Source of the DNA: Lysinibacter cavernae
Lineage (GTDB): Bacteria > Actinomycetota > Actinomycetes > Actinomycetales > Microbacteriaceae
Direction of reading: 5' to 3'
DNA length: 64,000 nucleotides
Assembly (NCBI RefSeq): GCF_011758565.1
Contig: NZ_JAAMOX010000001.1
Location: 1,527,838 to 1,591,837 of the forward strand
This document shows, in pieces, positions 23,439 to 33,500 of this stretch; the stretch's first letter is position 1; every line of letters begins with the position of its first letter. A model generated the notes under the pieces. It saw nothing but the letters and a program-made list of their open reading frames with translations, had not been told where the DNA came from and did not search any database. The translations under genes were made by a program, and so were the position numbers.

Positions 23439-24254
23439 GTGACCAAGCACCTACTGTCCGAAGACCTCGCCCTCGCCCTTGCGCTTGCCGCCGAAGCCGA
23501 CATCATTTCGATGGAACGCTATCGGGCATCCGATCTCACCGTCGCAACCAAGCCAGACCGAAGCAATGTCACCGATGCCGATCAATCCGTTGAGCGAGCC
23601 ATTCGCAGTCGATTACAGACAGAGCGACCCGGCGACAGCATCCTCGGCGAAGAGTATGGCGTCAGCGCAGCAAGCGATGCCTTTGAGACCAAGGACGGGA
23701 AACGGCAATGGGTTATCGACCCTATTGACGGAACCGCAAATTTCATGCGCGGCGTTCCCGGCTGGGCAACACTCATTTCACTTGAGGTAGATGGTGTCCC
23801 GCAGGTCGGCGTCGTGTCTTCTCCCTCATCCAACAAACGCTGGTGGGCAACCCGCGGCGGGGGCGCATGGATGAGCACGGCCGGCGGCCAAGCACAGCAA
23901 CTCAGAGTCTCTGCCGTTGCGGAGCTCTCGGATGCCTGGCTCAGCTTCCAAAGCGTCATGCAGTGGGACGAAGCAGGCTATCTCCCCGAACTCATCAACC
24001 TCACAAGGGCCGTCTGGCGAGACAGGGCGTTTGGGGACTCATGGGCATACATGCTGCTTGCGGAGGGCCTCATCGACGTCGCAGGCGAATTTGATGTCAA
24101 GCCATACGATCTCTCCGCTGTCGTCACGATAGTCGAAGAGGCCGGCGGCCGGTTTAGCGGAATTAACGGCGAACCGGGCGCTTGGAATGGCAACTCGCTT
24201 GCCACGAATGGCCTCCTTCACGAGCAAGCACTCAGCATCCTCGCGCGCGACTAA
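23439..24254 (+). CDS. hisN: Histidinol-phosphatase / inositol-monophosphatase family
   Basis: A 271-aa metal-dependent phosphatase of the IMPase superfamily. It has GEEYG (70-74), WVIDPIDGTANFMRGVP (DPIDGT 94-99) and the C-terminal DVKPYD metal site. The sequences DPIDGTANFMRGVPGWATLI and GDSWAYMLLAEG favour the HisN histidinol-phosphatase branch (final phosphatase step of histidine synthesis) over true inositol-1-phosphatase. The paralogues are hard to separate, so the substrate is moderately sure. The start is GTG 23439 with TAGGGT ending 6 nt before it, consistent with a leaderless transcript. Monocistronic. Confidence 0.8.
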   Translation: MTKHLLSEDLALALALAAEADIISMERYRASDLTVATKPDRSNVTDADQSVERAIRSRLQTERPGDSILGEEYGVSAASDAFETKDGKRQWVIDPIDGTANFMRGVPGWATLISLEVDGVPQVGVVSSPSSNKRWWATRGGGAWMSTAGGQAQQLRVSAVAELSDAWLSFQSVMQWDEAGYLPELINLTRAVWRDRAFGDSWAYMLLAEGLIDVAGEFDVKPYDLSAVVTIVEEAGGRFSGINGEPGAWNGNSLATNGLLHEQALSILARD

Positions 24255-24343
24255 CCGCCACCCTCACCTCTCGCAAGAACCACCAGTACGGCGCCACCAC
24301 GTGACACCCGCTTCAACCGGCGGCACGGTTCGCAGAGGATTCC

Positions 24344-24835
24344 CTACTGCGATTGCTCGTGATAGAACGTCGCACGTCGCTCAGGATCGACGGAGTCAAG
24401 GATTGGGTTGAGCAGCTCGTTGAGCCTGCTCACCTGCTTCTGGTTGAGCGAGTCAAATACGACTCGACGAACCGCCTCAACATGCCCTGGCGCTGTCTCT
24501 TCTATCTTTGCGAAGCCAGCATCCGTGAGCAGCGCCATGGTCGCCCTCCCGTCAGTTGGACAGGCAGAGCGACTCACCCAGCCCTGCTTCTCGAGCCGAG
24601 TCACAACATGCGACAGCCGGGACAGCGACGAGTTGGTGCGGAACGCAAGATTGCTCATCAGGAGCGAGTGGCCATCAGCCTCAGAAAGCATGGCGAGCAC
24701 GTGGTATTCAAACTGGCTAATCCCAGCTTCTCGCTTGAGCTGCCCTTCAACCGCACTGGGCATGAGCATAGAGAGGGCGGTGAGCTTGAGCCACAGCTCC
24801 CGCTCAGAAGGGCTTAACCACTGCGGTTCGGTCAT
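24344..24835 (-). CDS. MarR-family transcriptional regulator
   Basis: A 163-aa winged-helix regulator. It has the MarR layout: a dimerisation helix, LKREAGISQFEYHVLAMLSEA, then the recognition helix region NLAFRTNSSLSRLSHVVTRLEKQGWVSR and the wing (SACPTDGRATMALLTDAG). TATCAT ends 6 nt before ATG 24835, with TTGAAG 16 nt upstream. TTGA-N4-TCAA overlaps that -35 and may be its own operator. It is divergent from the small gene at 24991, a possible target. The ligand is unknown. Confidence 0.85.
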   Translation of the reverse strand: MTEPQWLSPSERELWLKLTALSMLMPSAVEGQLKREAGISQFEYHVLAMLSEADGHSLLMSNLAFRTNSSLSRLSHVVTRLEKQGWVSRSACPTDGRATMALLTDAGFAKIEETAPGHVEAVRRVVFDSLNQKQVSRLNELLNPILDSVDPERRATFYHEQSQ

Positions 24836-24990
24836 GCCACAATGATACGCCTTTTACTTGACGCTTCAAATCATTCCGGTTCATCCTGCCGCTCGCTCGC
24901 CGCGAACACACTCCGTAATGCGCAAACAAGCCCCTTTCGCACAGATCATCACCCCAGTAGCGTTAACAACATCAACCAACGGAGGATGCG

Positions 24991-25383
24991 ATGACCGACA
25001 AAAGCAACGCCGAAAAACTCCTCATCAAGCCAGGAGACCGCGTGTGGATCGTCGGCTCAACGGTGTCAGATCGCTCGCTCATCGAGCCGCTCCCCCAAGA
25101 TGCCCGCTCCGTGACCAGCGCGAGCACAGGAGTTTCGGTAGCGCTGAGCTTTGTGCGGTCGCCGGAAGATTTCGAAGACAACATCACTCATCTCCTCGAC
25201 AGCCTCGGCACCTCGCGGGTCTTCTGGATCTGCTTTCCGAGCGGCGGCGATCACCCCATCTCCCGCGCATCCGTTGAGGAGTACCTCGAATCACAGTCAT
25301 GGAGACCAATCGATCAGGTGAACCTCGGAAACGAATGGCTGGCCGTGCGGGCAAGCGCCTCATCGGCAACCGAACGCGCCTAA
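24991..25383 (+). CDS. Hypothetical cytosolic protein, 130 aa
   Basis: Soluble protein beginning MTDKSNAEKLLIKPGDRVWIVG with alternating beta/alpha character (VALSFVRSPEDFEDNITHLLDSL, VFWICFPSGGDHPISRASVEEYL). The layout recalls small Rossmann-like actinobacterial proteins of unknown function that begin K-L-x-I-K-P-G; I cannot give a role. A good ribosome site (GGAGG) precedes ATG 24991. It is divergent from the MarR gene and may be controlled by it. Confidence 0.65.
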   Translation: MTDKSNAEKLLIKPGDRVWIVGSTVSDRSLIEPLPQDARSVTSASTGVSVALSFVRSPEDFEDNITHLLDSLGTSRVFWICFPSGGDHPISRASVEEYLESQSWRPIDQVNLGNEWLAVRASASSATERA

Positions 25384-25657
25384 CGGACCACCTAGTCCAC
25401 TCATGAACAACCACAGATAACACTCAGGACGCAATTAGAGCACCTAGTTCACCCCTGAAGTAAGTACACCCGCAAATTTCACCCCACCCAACTTCAGCAC
25501 AATCCACCCCTAGTGACCTCTATCTGTCGAAGAATAAAGAATGTAATCAGGCTTTAGCCACTAGAGATGATTTACCTCCTCATCACTGAGATAGTTTTTC
25601 ACCACTAGGTGTTACACCTTAAGGGAGCAAGACCCCCCGCGAACTTCCATAAGACAC

Positions 25658-25704
25658 CAACCCCTGTGCACAGATACACCCCCCGAATCTGCGCACAGGG
25701 GTTG
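25658..25704. terminator. 18-bp stem-loop
   Basis: Arms 25658-25675 and 25687-25704 (caacccctgtgcacagat / atctgcgcacaggggttg) pair with a single mismatch around an 11-nt loop. There is no clear T-run, so it may be a terminator or a structured RNA element. Confidence 0.45.
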
Positions 25705-25926
25705 AATGTTTAACCGATACGAGTATCACAAACGCGAATCGCCCACCTCGAAGACGAGCTTCACCACACGGGGCACACATACGCGCACACGAGCCCACCC
25801 CTTACGGCAGGGCGAGGATCTCATCGGAACGCCCGACATTGGCAAGAACCAAGGACTGACAACCCAGTCCACACCACAGCCGAGCAGGCTTGTTTCGCAG
25901 CCAAGAACTGCGTAGAATAAAAAGCT

Positions 25927-25947
25927 GGCCTCAATCATATTGAGGCC
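25927..25947 (-). terminator. Minus-strand intrinsic terminator
   Basis: A 9-bp perfect stem (ggcctcaat/attgaggcc) with a 3-nt loop, followed on the minus strand by AGCTTTTTATTC. It is oriented to stop transcription coming from the tmRNA side, although no minus-strand gene lies there. Confidence 0.6.
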
Positions 25948-26005
25948 CATAACTCAACAGCGTGTGATGTGACCCACCCAAGTTGTTGCCGCGGCAACAC
26001 AATCG

Positions 26006-26374
26006 GGGGCTGATCGGTTTCGACGTTGCCTGCGAAACTGTGAGAAGCGGGTCGAGGATGCACAGTTATCTCGTTAACGATCTGTGCAAAACAATAGGTG
26101 CCAATTCTAAGCGCACCGACTTCGCTCTCGCCGCCTAAGGCAGAGTAGAAAGTCCGTCAGACCGGGTTTGCTTCCGCCCCGTGCTCTGGCGTCGATTAGG
26201 GAGCTTGCTGATACACCGCGTCTCAGGATGTATCGGGACTTAAACTGAGACTGGGCCCGTCGATCTAGGTGCTTGTGACAAAGATCGGGGCCAAGTAGAA
26301 CGTCTGCACAAGATACACCCGTAGAAGGCACAGAATCACAGCAGCGGACCCGGGTTCAATTCCCGGCAGCTCCA
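26006..26374 (+). ncRNA. ssrA: tmRNA (ssrA)
   Basis: 369 nt. The 5' end GGGGCTGATCGGTTTCGAC and 3' end GGACCCGGGTTCAATTCCC...CAGCTCCA form the tRNA-like domain, with GGGGCTG pairing to CAGCTCC; CCA is not encoded. The tag reading frame at 26100-26138 encodes ANSKRTDFALAA followed by TAA. It rescues stalled ribosomes and tags proteins for degradation. Its partner SmpB is encoded at 42608-43084. Confidence 0.97.
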
Positions 26375-26436
26375 CTGCGAGGTCACATCACACGCCTGTT
26401 GAATAACTCGCCGAATGGGCGACTCAAACGCGAATC

Positions 26437-26904
26437 TTATTCGCCGATGTGCGCGGAGTATTCTTCAGAGACCCTCTCAAGATACCTGCCAATCACGGCC
26501 TGTTCGTTACTGTCAAATTCGTCGAGGACTGCGTCAACCGCGTAGATCATGGGAAGCAGGACAGACATTGCTTTCGCGGCGGACCCGGGAGTCGCAGCAA
26601 CGATCACCCCTCTTCGGTCGTCAGGGTTTGGAGTACGGTCAACGTGCCCAAGGGTCGAAAGGCGATCGATGGCCGAGGTAACCGCGGCCGTACTAATGTC
26701 GAGCCGTCGCGCGATTTCGGTGGGGCTGAGCGGCCCGGCCTGAATGAGATGCTCCATTGCTTCAAGGTCGGTCGCGTTGACGGTCAGTTGGCGAGCGAGA
26801 TGCTTCTCGAATTCTCCGCTGAGCTCAACGAGCGCCCGCAGCTGCAAACTTTGCGGCCGGACGGATTGGCGAGCCGCAGGGGAATCTTCGGGTTGCGTTT
26901 GCAT
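26437..26904 (-). CDS. MarR-family repressor divergent from MMPL transporter
   Basis: A 155-aa MarR regulator. Winged helix: ATDLEAMEHLIQAGPLSPTEIARRLDISTAAVTSAIDRLSTLGHVDRTPNPDDRRGVIV. The DDRR wing motif is typical. It is divergently transcribed from the MMPL transporter gene across 67 bp that contain dense CTAG/TAGATAG repeats, so it very likely represses that transporter and itself. The inducer is unknown, probably a small toxic compound exported by the pump. Confidence 0.88.
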   Translation of the reverse strand: MQTQPEDSPAARQSVRPQSLQLRALVELSGEFEKHLARQLTVNATDLEAMEHLIQAGPLSPTEIARRLDISTAAVTSAIDRLSTLGHVDRTPNPDDRRGVIVAATPGSAAKAMSVLLPMIYAVDAVLDEFDSNEQAVIGRYLERVSEEYSAHIGE

Positions 26905-26917
26905 GATCCCCAGTTTA

Positions 26918-26957
26918 TAGATAGTTTAGCTAGCCTAGCTAGTAATCAATCTATCTA
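26918..26957. promoter_or_regulatory. Probable MarR operator between regulator and transporter
   Basis: The divergent promoter region holds a perfect 13-bp palindrome agctagcctagct (26928-26940) and flanking inverted arms tagatag (26918-26924) and ctatcta (26951-26957). Such repeat-dense sites between a marR gene and its target are typical operators. Confidence 0.6.
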
Positions 26958-26971
26958 ACTAAGGCTGAGTT

Positions 26972-29062
26972 GTGAAACGAATCGTCAACGTTGTAACCGG
27001 GAAACGAACGTCCTGGATCGTGCTGGTCGTCGCGGGGCTGCTCTCGGCAGCCATCTTCGCGCTCGGCTCTGGAAGCGCTGGCGAGACCTCCCCCGGCGTC
27101 GGCCTTGGGGATTCCGTGGAATCCGCGCGGGTTGCCGCGCTGCAACAGGAGCTTCCTGGAGCCAACGAGACCTCCGCAATCCTCGTCTACAGCCGCGACG
27201 ACAGCGCAACACTCAATGCGGCGGACACACAAGCGGTCGACGCAGCCGCATCCAAACTCAGCAGCTTCGCGACCGAGGGATTTGTGCCACCGGCAACCGT
27301 CTCTGATGATGGCAAGGTGGCGATCGTTGTTGTCCCACTCGAGGTCACATCTGACGTCACCGCGCAAGCGGAGCGGGCGGACGAGATCAGGTCCGCCGCT
27401 AACAGCGACCTGCCCGACGGACTTCAGGCACGGCTCTCCGGCCCGGAAGGATTCGCGGTTGATATCGCTTCGGTGTTTAAGGGAGCGAACTTCACCCTTC
27501 TGCTGACGACCGTGATCGTCGTTGGGATTCTGCTCATCATCACCTACCGCAGCCCGTGGCTGTGGCTCGTTCCCCTCGTGGTCATCGGACTCGCGGATGG
27601 CCTGTCAAGCATCGTTGCGACGCGTGTTGCCTCGCTGTTTGACATCGAGCTGGACGCCTCGGTCACCGGCATCCTCTCGGTCCTCGTCTTTGGCGCGGGG
27701 ACCAACTACGCGCTCCTACTCATTTCGCGCTATAGGGACGAGCTTCGCACCCATGAGGATCGGCGAGACGCTATGGCCAGAGCGCTTCGTGGCGCGGGTC
27801 CTGCAATCATTGCGAGCGGCAGTACGGTTGTCCTCAGCCTCCTGACCCTGCTGTTTGCCGAACTCACCGGCAACCGTGCGCTTGGCATCGCCTGCGCCAC
27901 TGGCGTTGTCGTCGCCATGCTCTTTGCGCTGCTGGTACTCCCAGCCGCTCTTGTGCTCTTTGGGCGCCGTCTGTTTTGGCCCTATGTACCTTCCTTCGGC
28001 TCGGAAAGCCGCCAGGAGCACGGGCTCTGGTTCAAGCTCGGCACCGCCGTATCGAAAAAACCGCTCGTCGTCGCCCTCGTTGGCATCGCGGTACTTGGCG
28101 GGCTCAGCCTTGGAGTTCCGCACATTCAGACCGGCCTCTCGCAGACGGAGAAATTCACATCGGTTCCGGAAGCCGTCGTTGGCCAAGAACTCATCGCCGA
28201 TGCGTTCCCAGCCGGAAGCGGATCGCCAACCGTTGTCATTGCGCATGCCGATAAAGCCAAGGAAGTTGCGGCGAAGGCGGGCGACGTCGAGGGGGTCTCG
28301 TCTGCAACGGTTGGGGATACCAACGGCACCATCACCCAGGTGACGGTTGTGCTCGACGCCCCAGCAGAGACGCCCGCCGCCCTGGCAACCGTCGCCGACC
28401 TTCGCTCCGCGCTGCATGCCATCGACGGCGCAGATGCCCTTGTTGGCGGTCTTGACGCCGAAACGCTCGATACGAACACGGCACAGGAACGAGATCAAGA
28501 CCTCATTATCCCGCTCATCCTCGCGATCGTCTTTGTTGTGCTCATCCTCCTGCTTCGCGCGCTCGTGGCACCCGTGTTGCTCTTGCTCACGGTTGTGGGT
28601 TCGTTCTTCGCGAGCCTCGGGGCCAGCTGGATTCTGTTCCAGACGGTGTTTGACTTCCCCGCGATCGACAGCAACGTGATTCTCTTCAGCTTCCTGTTCC
28701 TCGTTGCGCTCGGCGTCGACTACAACATTTTCTTGGTCACACGGGCGAAGGAGGAGGCCGAAACACACGGGACACGGCCAGGCATGATCCGCGCCCTCGC
28801 CGCGACCGGCGGAGTCATCACAAGCGCAGGCATCCTCTTGGCTGCCGTATTTGCGGTGCTTGGTGTGCTCCCGCTCATCACGCTCACCCAGATTGGCATC
28901 ATCGTTTGCATCGGTGTGCTCATCGATACGCTGCTCGTGCGCACGGTCATCGTGCCAGCGCTCACCTTCCTGGTTGGCGACGCCTTCTGGTGGCCGGGCA
29001 AGCTCCGCGGGGCCAACAGCAACCACAAGTCGGCAGCGGATGCAGCCGTCGAATCACGGTAG
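26972..29062 (+). CDS. MMPL-family RND transporter
   Basis: A 696-aa polytopic protein with two MMPL halves: TM1, a periplasmic-type domain, then a block of about five TM helices (FTLLLTTVIVVGILLIITY... GFGR region), and the same arrangement repeated in the second half (IIPLILAIVFVVLILLLRAL ... FLFLVALGVDYNIFLVTRAKEEAETHG). GVDYN-type acidic TM motifs drive proton-coupled export. MMPL proteins export lipids or drugs. The gene is controlled by the divergent MarR. It starts at GTG 26972, and its 3' end overlaps the convergent sigma-fusion gene by 9 bp. Confidence 0.9.
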   Translation: MKRIVNVVTGKRTSWIVLVVAGLLSAAIFALGSGSAGETSPGVGLGDSVESARVAALQQELPGANETSAILVYSRDDSATLNAADTQAVDAAASKLSSFATEGFVPPATVSDDGKVAIVVVPLEVTSDVTAQAERADEIRSAANSDLPDGLQARLSGPEGFAVDIASVFKGANFTLLLTTVIVVGILLIITYRSPWLWLVPLVVIGLADGLSSIVATRVASLFDIELDASVTGILSVLVFGAGTNYALLLISRYRDELRTHEDRRDAMARALRGAGPAIIASGSTVVLSLLTLLFAELTGNRALGIACATGVVVAMLFALLVLPAALVLFGRRLFWPYVPSFGSESRQEHGLWFKLGTAVSKKPLVVALVGIAVLGGLSLGVPHIQTGLSQTEKFTSVPEAVVGQELIADAFPAGSGSPTVVIAHADKAKEVAAKAGDVEGVSSATVGDTNGTITQVTVVLDAPAETPAALATVADLRSALHAIDGADALVGGLDAETLDTNTAQERDQDLIIPLILAIVFVVLILLLRALVAPVLLLLTVVGSFFASLGASWILFQTVFDFPAIDSNVILFSFLFLVALGVDYNIFLVTRAKEEAETHGTRPGMIRALAATGGVITSAGILLAAVFAVLGVLPLITLTQIGIIVCIGVLIDTLLVRTVIVPALTFLVGDAFWWPGKLRGANSNHKSAADAAVESR

Positions 29063-30526
29063 GCGCGTCACCTGCTCGGCCGAGAGCGTCACGCTATACA
29101 GCGCTGGCGCCTCGGCCTCGCCCTGCACCCGAATGAAATAGGTGTCGGGCCGTGTCGCCTGGGCGAACTGGGTGCTCGGACCGTTTTTTAGCTCGATCAG
29201 ATCGCCGTTCGGCTGGACGAGCTCGATGCGGCACTCCGCTTCTGTTGTGCTTCGCTGCTCAAAAAACGCCATCCTGTTGCCGATACTCGGCTCAAAAAAG
29301 ACTCGACACATGCCTTCAGCTGCGGCGACTTCAACGATTGGCGCCGACCCCGTGCTGCCGACAACTGATGATGAGTCACCGCTCCCCTCGCTGCCGTCGG
29401 TTCCTGCGGACTCCCCTGGGTCGGCAGGCGGGACCTCAACGACCTCGGCGGTCGATCGCTCGTGAGCCGTTGGGGCATTCCCCCAGGTATCCGAAGTGTC
29501 GTTGGCCGGTGCGCTACTGGTCAGGAGGGTTACCGCGAGGGCAATTGCGCCAGCCCCACCTGCGGCCGCAATCAACATATTTGCCGGAGCCACCCTCGCA
29601 ATCGCTGCCGCCGTTGTGCCGTCAAATCTTGCGAGCACGTCAAACCTACCGTGACCAAACGCCATCGCATCAACCTCGCCAGCAAGCGCCTGGCGGAGCA
29701 ACGCTTCGAAGGCGAGCCCTGGTGCGGTGATTGCCATCGCCCCGGCAAATCGCGAACGGATCCGAATGAGCTCACGCATCGTGAACCGGCAGGAACTGCA
29801 CGTTTCTAGGTGCTCGTCAAGCAACGCATCCTCGCCCTGTTCTGCCTCGGACCGTTCAATCAGCCGAAGCACAAACGGCTGGCAATCCGGTTTCGCCTCG
29901 TCTCCGGCAATCGCCGTGAGATACTCAACTCGAAACGCTTTGCGAGCCCTCGAATACAGGGCACCAACCCCGTTTGAGTTGAGGCCAAGCGCCACCCCGG
30001 TCTCCGCAAGGGAATAGCCGGCAAGATCCCGATACCAAATCACCGATTGCCACCGCGCCGGAAGCCGGTTAAAGGCCTCAACGATCGCGTTCTGTGCGAG
30101 GCCATCTTCCGGAATCTCAACGGCGGTTTCGGCCATCAGCTGCAGTGTCTCATCTTCGACAGGCGCCGTCCTGCTATTCGCCACCGTCTGATTAATCGCA
30201 ACGCTCTTCATCGCGCTCACCAGATACCACCACATAGAAACGGTGGGTCCTTTGCCGTTCCGGATGGCCTGAATGACCTTAACAAACGCCTCCGAAACGA
30301 TGTCCTCGGCAGGCACAAGCGGAGTCGCGTAGCGAGCTGCGTGCTGGAGCGCGAAGGATCGGTGCAGAGCAAACAGCTCATCCATGGCCCCGGCATCGCC
30401 CTGCCGGAATGCTTCGATGAGTTCGGCATCCCGCTGATCGCGGGCCCCTCCGGAAAGGAGGGACCCAGCGACCTCGGGCCCGTCGGCGTCTGGGTGCGTG
30501 ATATCGCGTTGTGGGTGTTGGGTCAC
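29054..30526 (-). CDS. ECF sigma factor fused to membrane-spanning anti-sigma/sensor (copy 1)
   Basis: A 490-aa single chain. Residues about 33-100 are sigma region 2 ([18 protein letters not shown]...[16 protein letters not shown]) and about 145-205 are region 4 (FNRLPARWQSVIWYRDLAGYSLAETG...SRARKAFR). A zinc-finger anti-sigma motif HLETCSSC lies at 239-246. One TM helix is at about 316-338. After it come a Ser/Gly linker and an extracellular beta domain with two cysteines (407, 432). Such fusions are known among actinobacterial ECF groups. The protein should be tethered to the membrane and need release or rearrangement to act. Its GTG start overlaps the stop of the giant surface protein gene (GTGA), so the two are coupled. 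Confidence 0.88.
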   Translation of the reverse strand: MTQHPQRDITHPDADGPEVAGSLLSGGARDQRDAELIEAFRQGDAGAMDELFALHRSFALQHAARYATPLVPAEDIVSEAFVKVIQAIRNGKGPTVSMWWYLVSAMKSVAINQTVANSRTAPVEDETLQLMAETAVEIPEDGLAQNAIVEAFNRLPARWQSVIWYRDLAGYSLAETGVALGLNSNGVGALYSRARKAFRVEYLTAIAGDEAKPDCQPFVLRLIERSEAEQGEDALLDEHLETCSSCRFTMRELIRIRSRFAGAMAITAPGLAFEALLRQALAGEVDAMAFGHGRFDVLARFDGTTAAAIARVAPANMLIAAAGGAGAIALAVTLLTSSAPANDTSDTWGNAPTAHERSTAEVVEVPPADPGESAGTDGSEGSGDSSSVVGSTGSAPIVEVAAAEGMCRVFFEPSIGNRMAFFEQRSTTEAECRIELVQPNGDLIELKNGPSTQFAQATRPDTYFIRVQGEAEAPALYSVTLSAEQVTRLP

Positions 30527-33500
30527 AGTGTGCGTTGTCCTCCCGGCACGTTGTGTCGGCGCGCAGCGGCCACAAGGCAGCCGCCAAGCAGCAGCAGCAT
30601 CGCAATGGCAGCAATCGGGCTGTGGTCAGAGCCAGTGACGGCGAGCGCAGGGTTTCCGGGGGCACCGTTGTGCCCTGATCCGGTCGCGCCCGCTGTTCCT
30701 CCCTCGGACGGCGCAGCGGTGCCCGGCGTTGGGTTCATCGGAACCTCAGTGCCTCCGGTGTTGGGAAGCGTCGGCTTTGGCTCTGGGACATCGGCGGCCA
30801 AAATGGTAAGGGTGTAGGTAACCTCGCCCGTCTGACCAAGAGCATCAACGATGCGAACGCTAAACGTGTCCTCGCCAACGTAGCCAGGCTTCGGCGTGTA
30901 GCCGAGTACGCCGTTAGTGACGCTCGCCGTTCCGTGTGCTGCCTGCGTGACAACCGCGTCGGCGTCGATCTCCTGCACGTCGGTTCCGCTTGCCTCGCCG
31001 ACCGGGTCGAAGGTCAAGAGGTCAACATCGTTGGTCAGTTCAAAGTGCACGTCCTTCCCAACCGGAGGTCGGATGACCGTCAGTGTCAGGGTCGCTCTTG
31101 ACTCGCCCCCGTGCCCATCAGTAACCGTGTACTTGACGATCTCAATGTAGTTGAGCTCGCCCTCCGCCCACTGCCTGTTCGCTGACGGGGTGAAGCGGAT
31201 GCCGTCGCCGACAACCTCGACCAACCCTGAGCTCTCGGTCTCGTCGGTTGTGCTGGCCGCGGTGAGGGTCAACCCATCGCCGCCGTCATTAGCAAGAACG
31301 TCAGTCGTTGTTGCCGCAGTCCACGGGACGGTCTTGCTATCGTCAACGGGAGCAAGGGCGGCGTAAACGGTGACGGTAAACGCCTGTTCGGTCTGTTGCC
31401 CAAGGTTATCCGTGTAGGTGACGGTAAACGTGTACTCTCCCGGTTGCGCGCTGCCGTGGTCGAACGAGACGGTGCCATCTGCCGCAACGGCAACGGTTCC
31501 GCCAGCCGGTTGCTTGGTCACGGCGACGCCGTCGTCAGCGATCACACCGGGGTTCAACAATTGCGGCTCAAAGCGAGCGGACTCTCCAGTCGCAACCGTT
31601 TGTGCCGCGTCAACTGTGACCACTGGCGCGCGCTGGACCGTCACAACGATCTCCGCGTCAGCTGTCTGCCCAAAATCGTCGGTGACGGAGTATGAAACGA
31701 CATCGTTGTAGGTAGCTTCACCGTCGGCCCACTCGTGGGTGGATTCGACGGAAACCTTGCCGTCTGCGACGCTGACGCTCAGGTCGCCAGACGCCAAAAC
31801 GGTGTTGCCAAGCACCAGTTTCCGACCGGTGTCGTTCGCGAGCGCATCCGCTGCTGTCGAGCCGCTCTGCCCGATCGTGACAGCATCGTTTGTGGCAACA
31901 GGAGCCGCGTACACCGTGATGGTGACCGCGGTTGTTGCGGTTGCCCCTGCCGAATCGGTCACCGTGTAGGCGACGATATCCTCATAACTGTCTTGGCCGT
32001 CAAACTCGGCTGGCCAGGTTGCGGACGACACGTAGGTGAGCGACCCGTCCCGAGTGATTGTGGCGGTTCCGTAAGTGGCTTCGCCTCCCGCCTGGATGCT
32101 CGCTGCGGTCTGCGGTGCCGGCGCGGAAGCCGTGTACCAACTGTCATTCTTCTTGACGTCAATCACCGTAGATGCGCCGGCAGAAGTACTCCCGGTGTCC
32201 GGCTTGAGCGCCAGGTCGGTGAGCTTCTCCTGGAAGAGGATCTTGACGTCGTCAAGTTCCTGACCGATCGCGAAGGAGATCGGGTTTGGGAGGACCAAGG
32301 TCCAGCCCTTCGCATCCTTCACGCTCGCCACATAGTCTCCAGCAGCGATGACGCCGAAGTCGAAGGAGCCGTCGTCGCCGATATCGGTTGTGTAGGTCTC
32401 GTTGGTGCTCGTGATCGTGAGGGTCTTGCTACCCTTCGGCCAGACAACATCCTCAGGGGTGAAGCCGTTCGAGTAATCGAGGTCGCGCCAGGCGGTTCCT
32501 GACAGTGATCCTGCCGAGGACGCGAGGGTGACCTCTGCCGCGCCCACAATGCGCTTGATCGAGTTTGGATCGCCGTCAACTGCCGCGGTTTTGCCATAGA
32601 AGTCGTTCTTCAGCTGGCCGCCAATCGCGAGGCCCTTGAGCGCAACCGTAATGGTTGCCGAGCCGGAGAACCCGGAGTCAATTGGCTTCTCTGTGACAAA
32701 GCGCAGGGCCCGCGCGTTCAAGGGGATTTCGCCGCTCTTCCACGTAATCCCGGTGTGGCCGTCGCTGTTATCTGTCTGCAGCAGTGCCGCAGCGATGTCT
32801 TCTGCATCGTCAACCGAATATTCAACGGACACTTTGCCCATAACCGCCTCGTTGGCCGTCGAAGTCACGGCCTCGATCACAGTAAAGCCCTCTGCTGGGA
32901 GCCCGTTGCTGCCTCGCGCGTCACCGTTATAGGGAAGCAGGTCAACAAACGTGCCAACGCCGACCTTGTCTGAGGTGCCGTTTGCCCAGTTGATCGTGTA
33001 GCTGAACTCCTCGTCGGGAGATACGATTCCGGCCTCGCGGGTGTTCGCCGTCTTGCCGCCCTGGAACGATGCAACGCCCTGAACGGTGAGTGCTGCCTTC
33101 TCGGTGCGGTCCTGGCTCAGAGCCGTTCCAGCGATGTTGCTCCAGCCTTCAAACGAAGCCGTGCTGAAGTCCGAATCCGAGCTTGCGACAATGGTGGCAG
33201 TGTGGATGCTGCCAGACGGGGTGAGCACGGATACGTTGACCGGAATCGTGATCGTCGGCAAGTTCGTTCCGTGTCCCTGGTAGACCGACGGCCCAACCGC
33301 ACCAGCAGGCGCCTCAACATCACCAAGGTTGAAGACAATCGAGGCTGGGGCTCCGTCGTCGGCCGTGCACATGATGCCATCTGGGCCTGGGTTACCTGGC
33401 GTATGAGATTTGTAACCGGGAAGGTTCGTCACCACATCCCATACCGGCTCGCCGCAGGTTGAATCGAAGGTGACGGTGAGCCGCGAATTCTTCGACACGG

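Larger units (their letters stand above)
25384..26005. other. Gene-free region with CTAG motifs and hairpins before tmRNA
   Basis: About 620 bp without a convincing gene. It holds five copies of CTAGT/ACTAG within about 220 bp (near 25392, 25443, 25509, 25559 and 25603), two strong hairpins listed separately, and a 14-bp perfect palindrome gttgccgcggcaac (25985-25998) just before tmRNA. Base composition is more AT-rich than the flanking genes. Confidence 0.5.

Noticed and set aside
25706-25950. Short frames on both strands ahead of tmRNA
   Set aside because: Neither has a ribosome site or protein-like composition, and both overlap hairpins.
25384-25990. Replication origin or att site next to tmRNA
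   Set aside because: No DnaA-box cluster, integrase or direct repeat of the tmRNA 3' end is visible.
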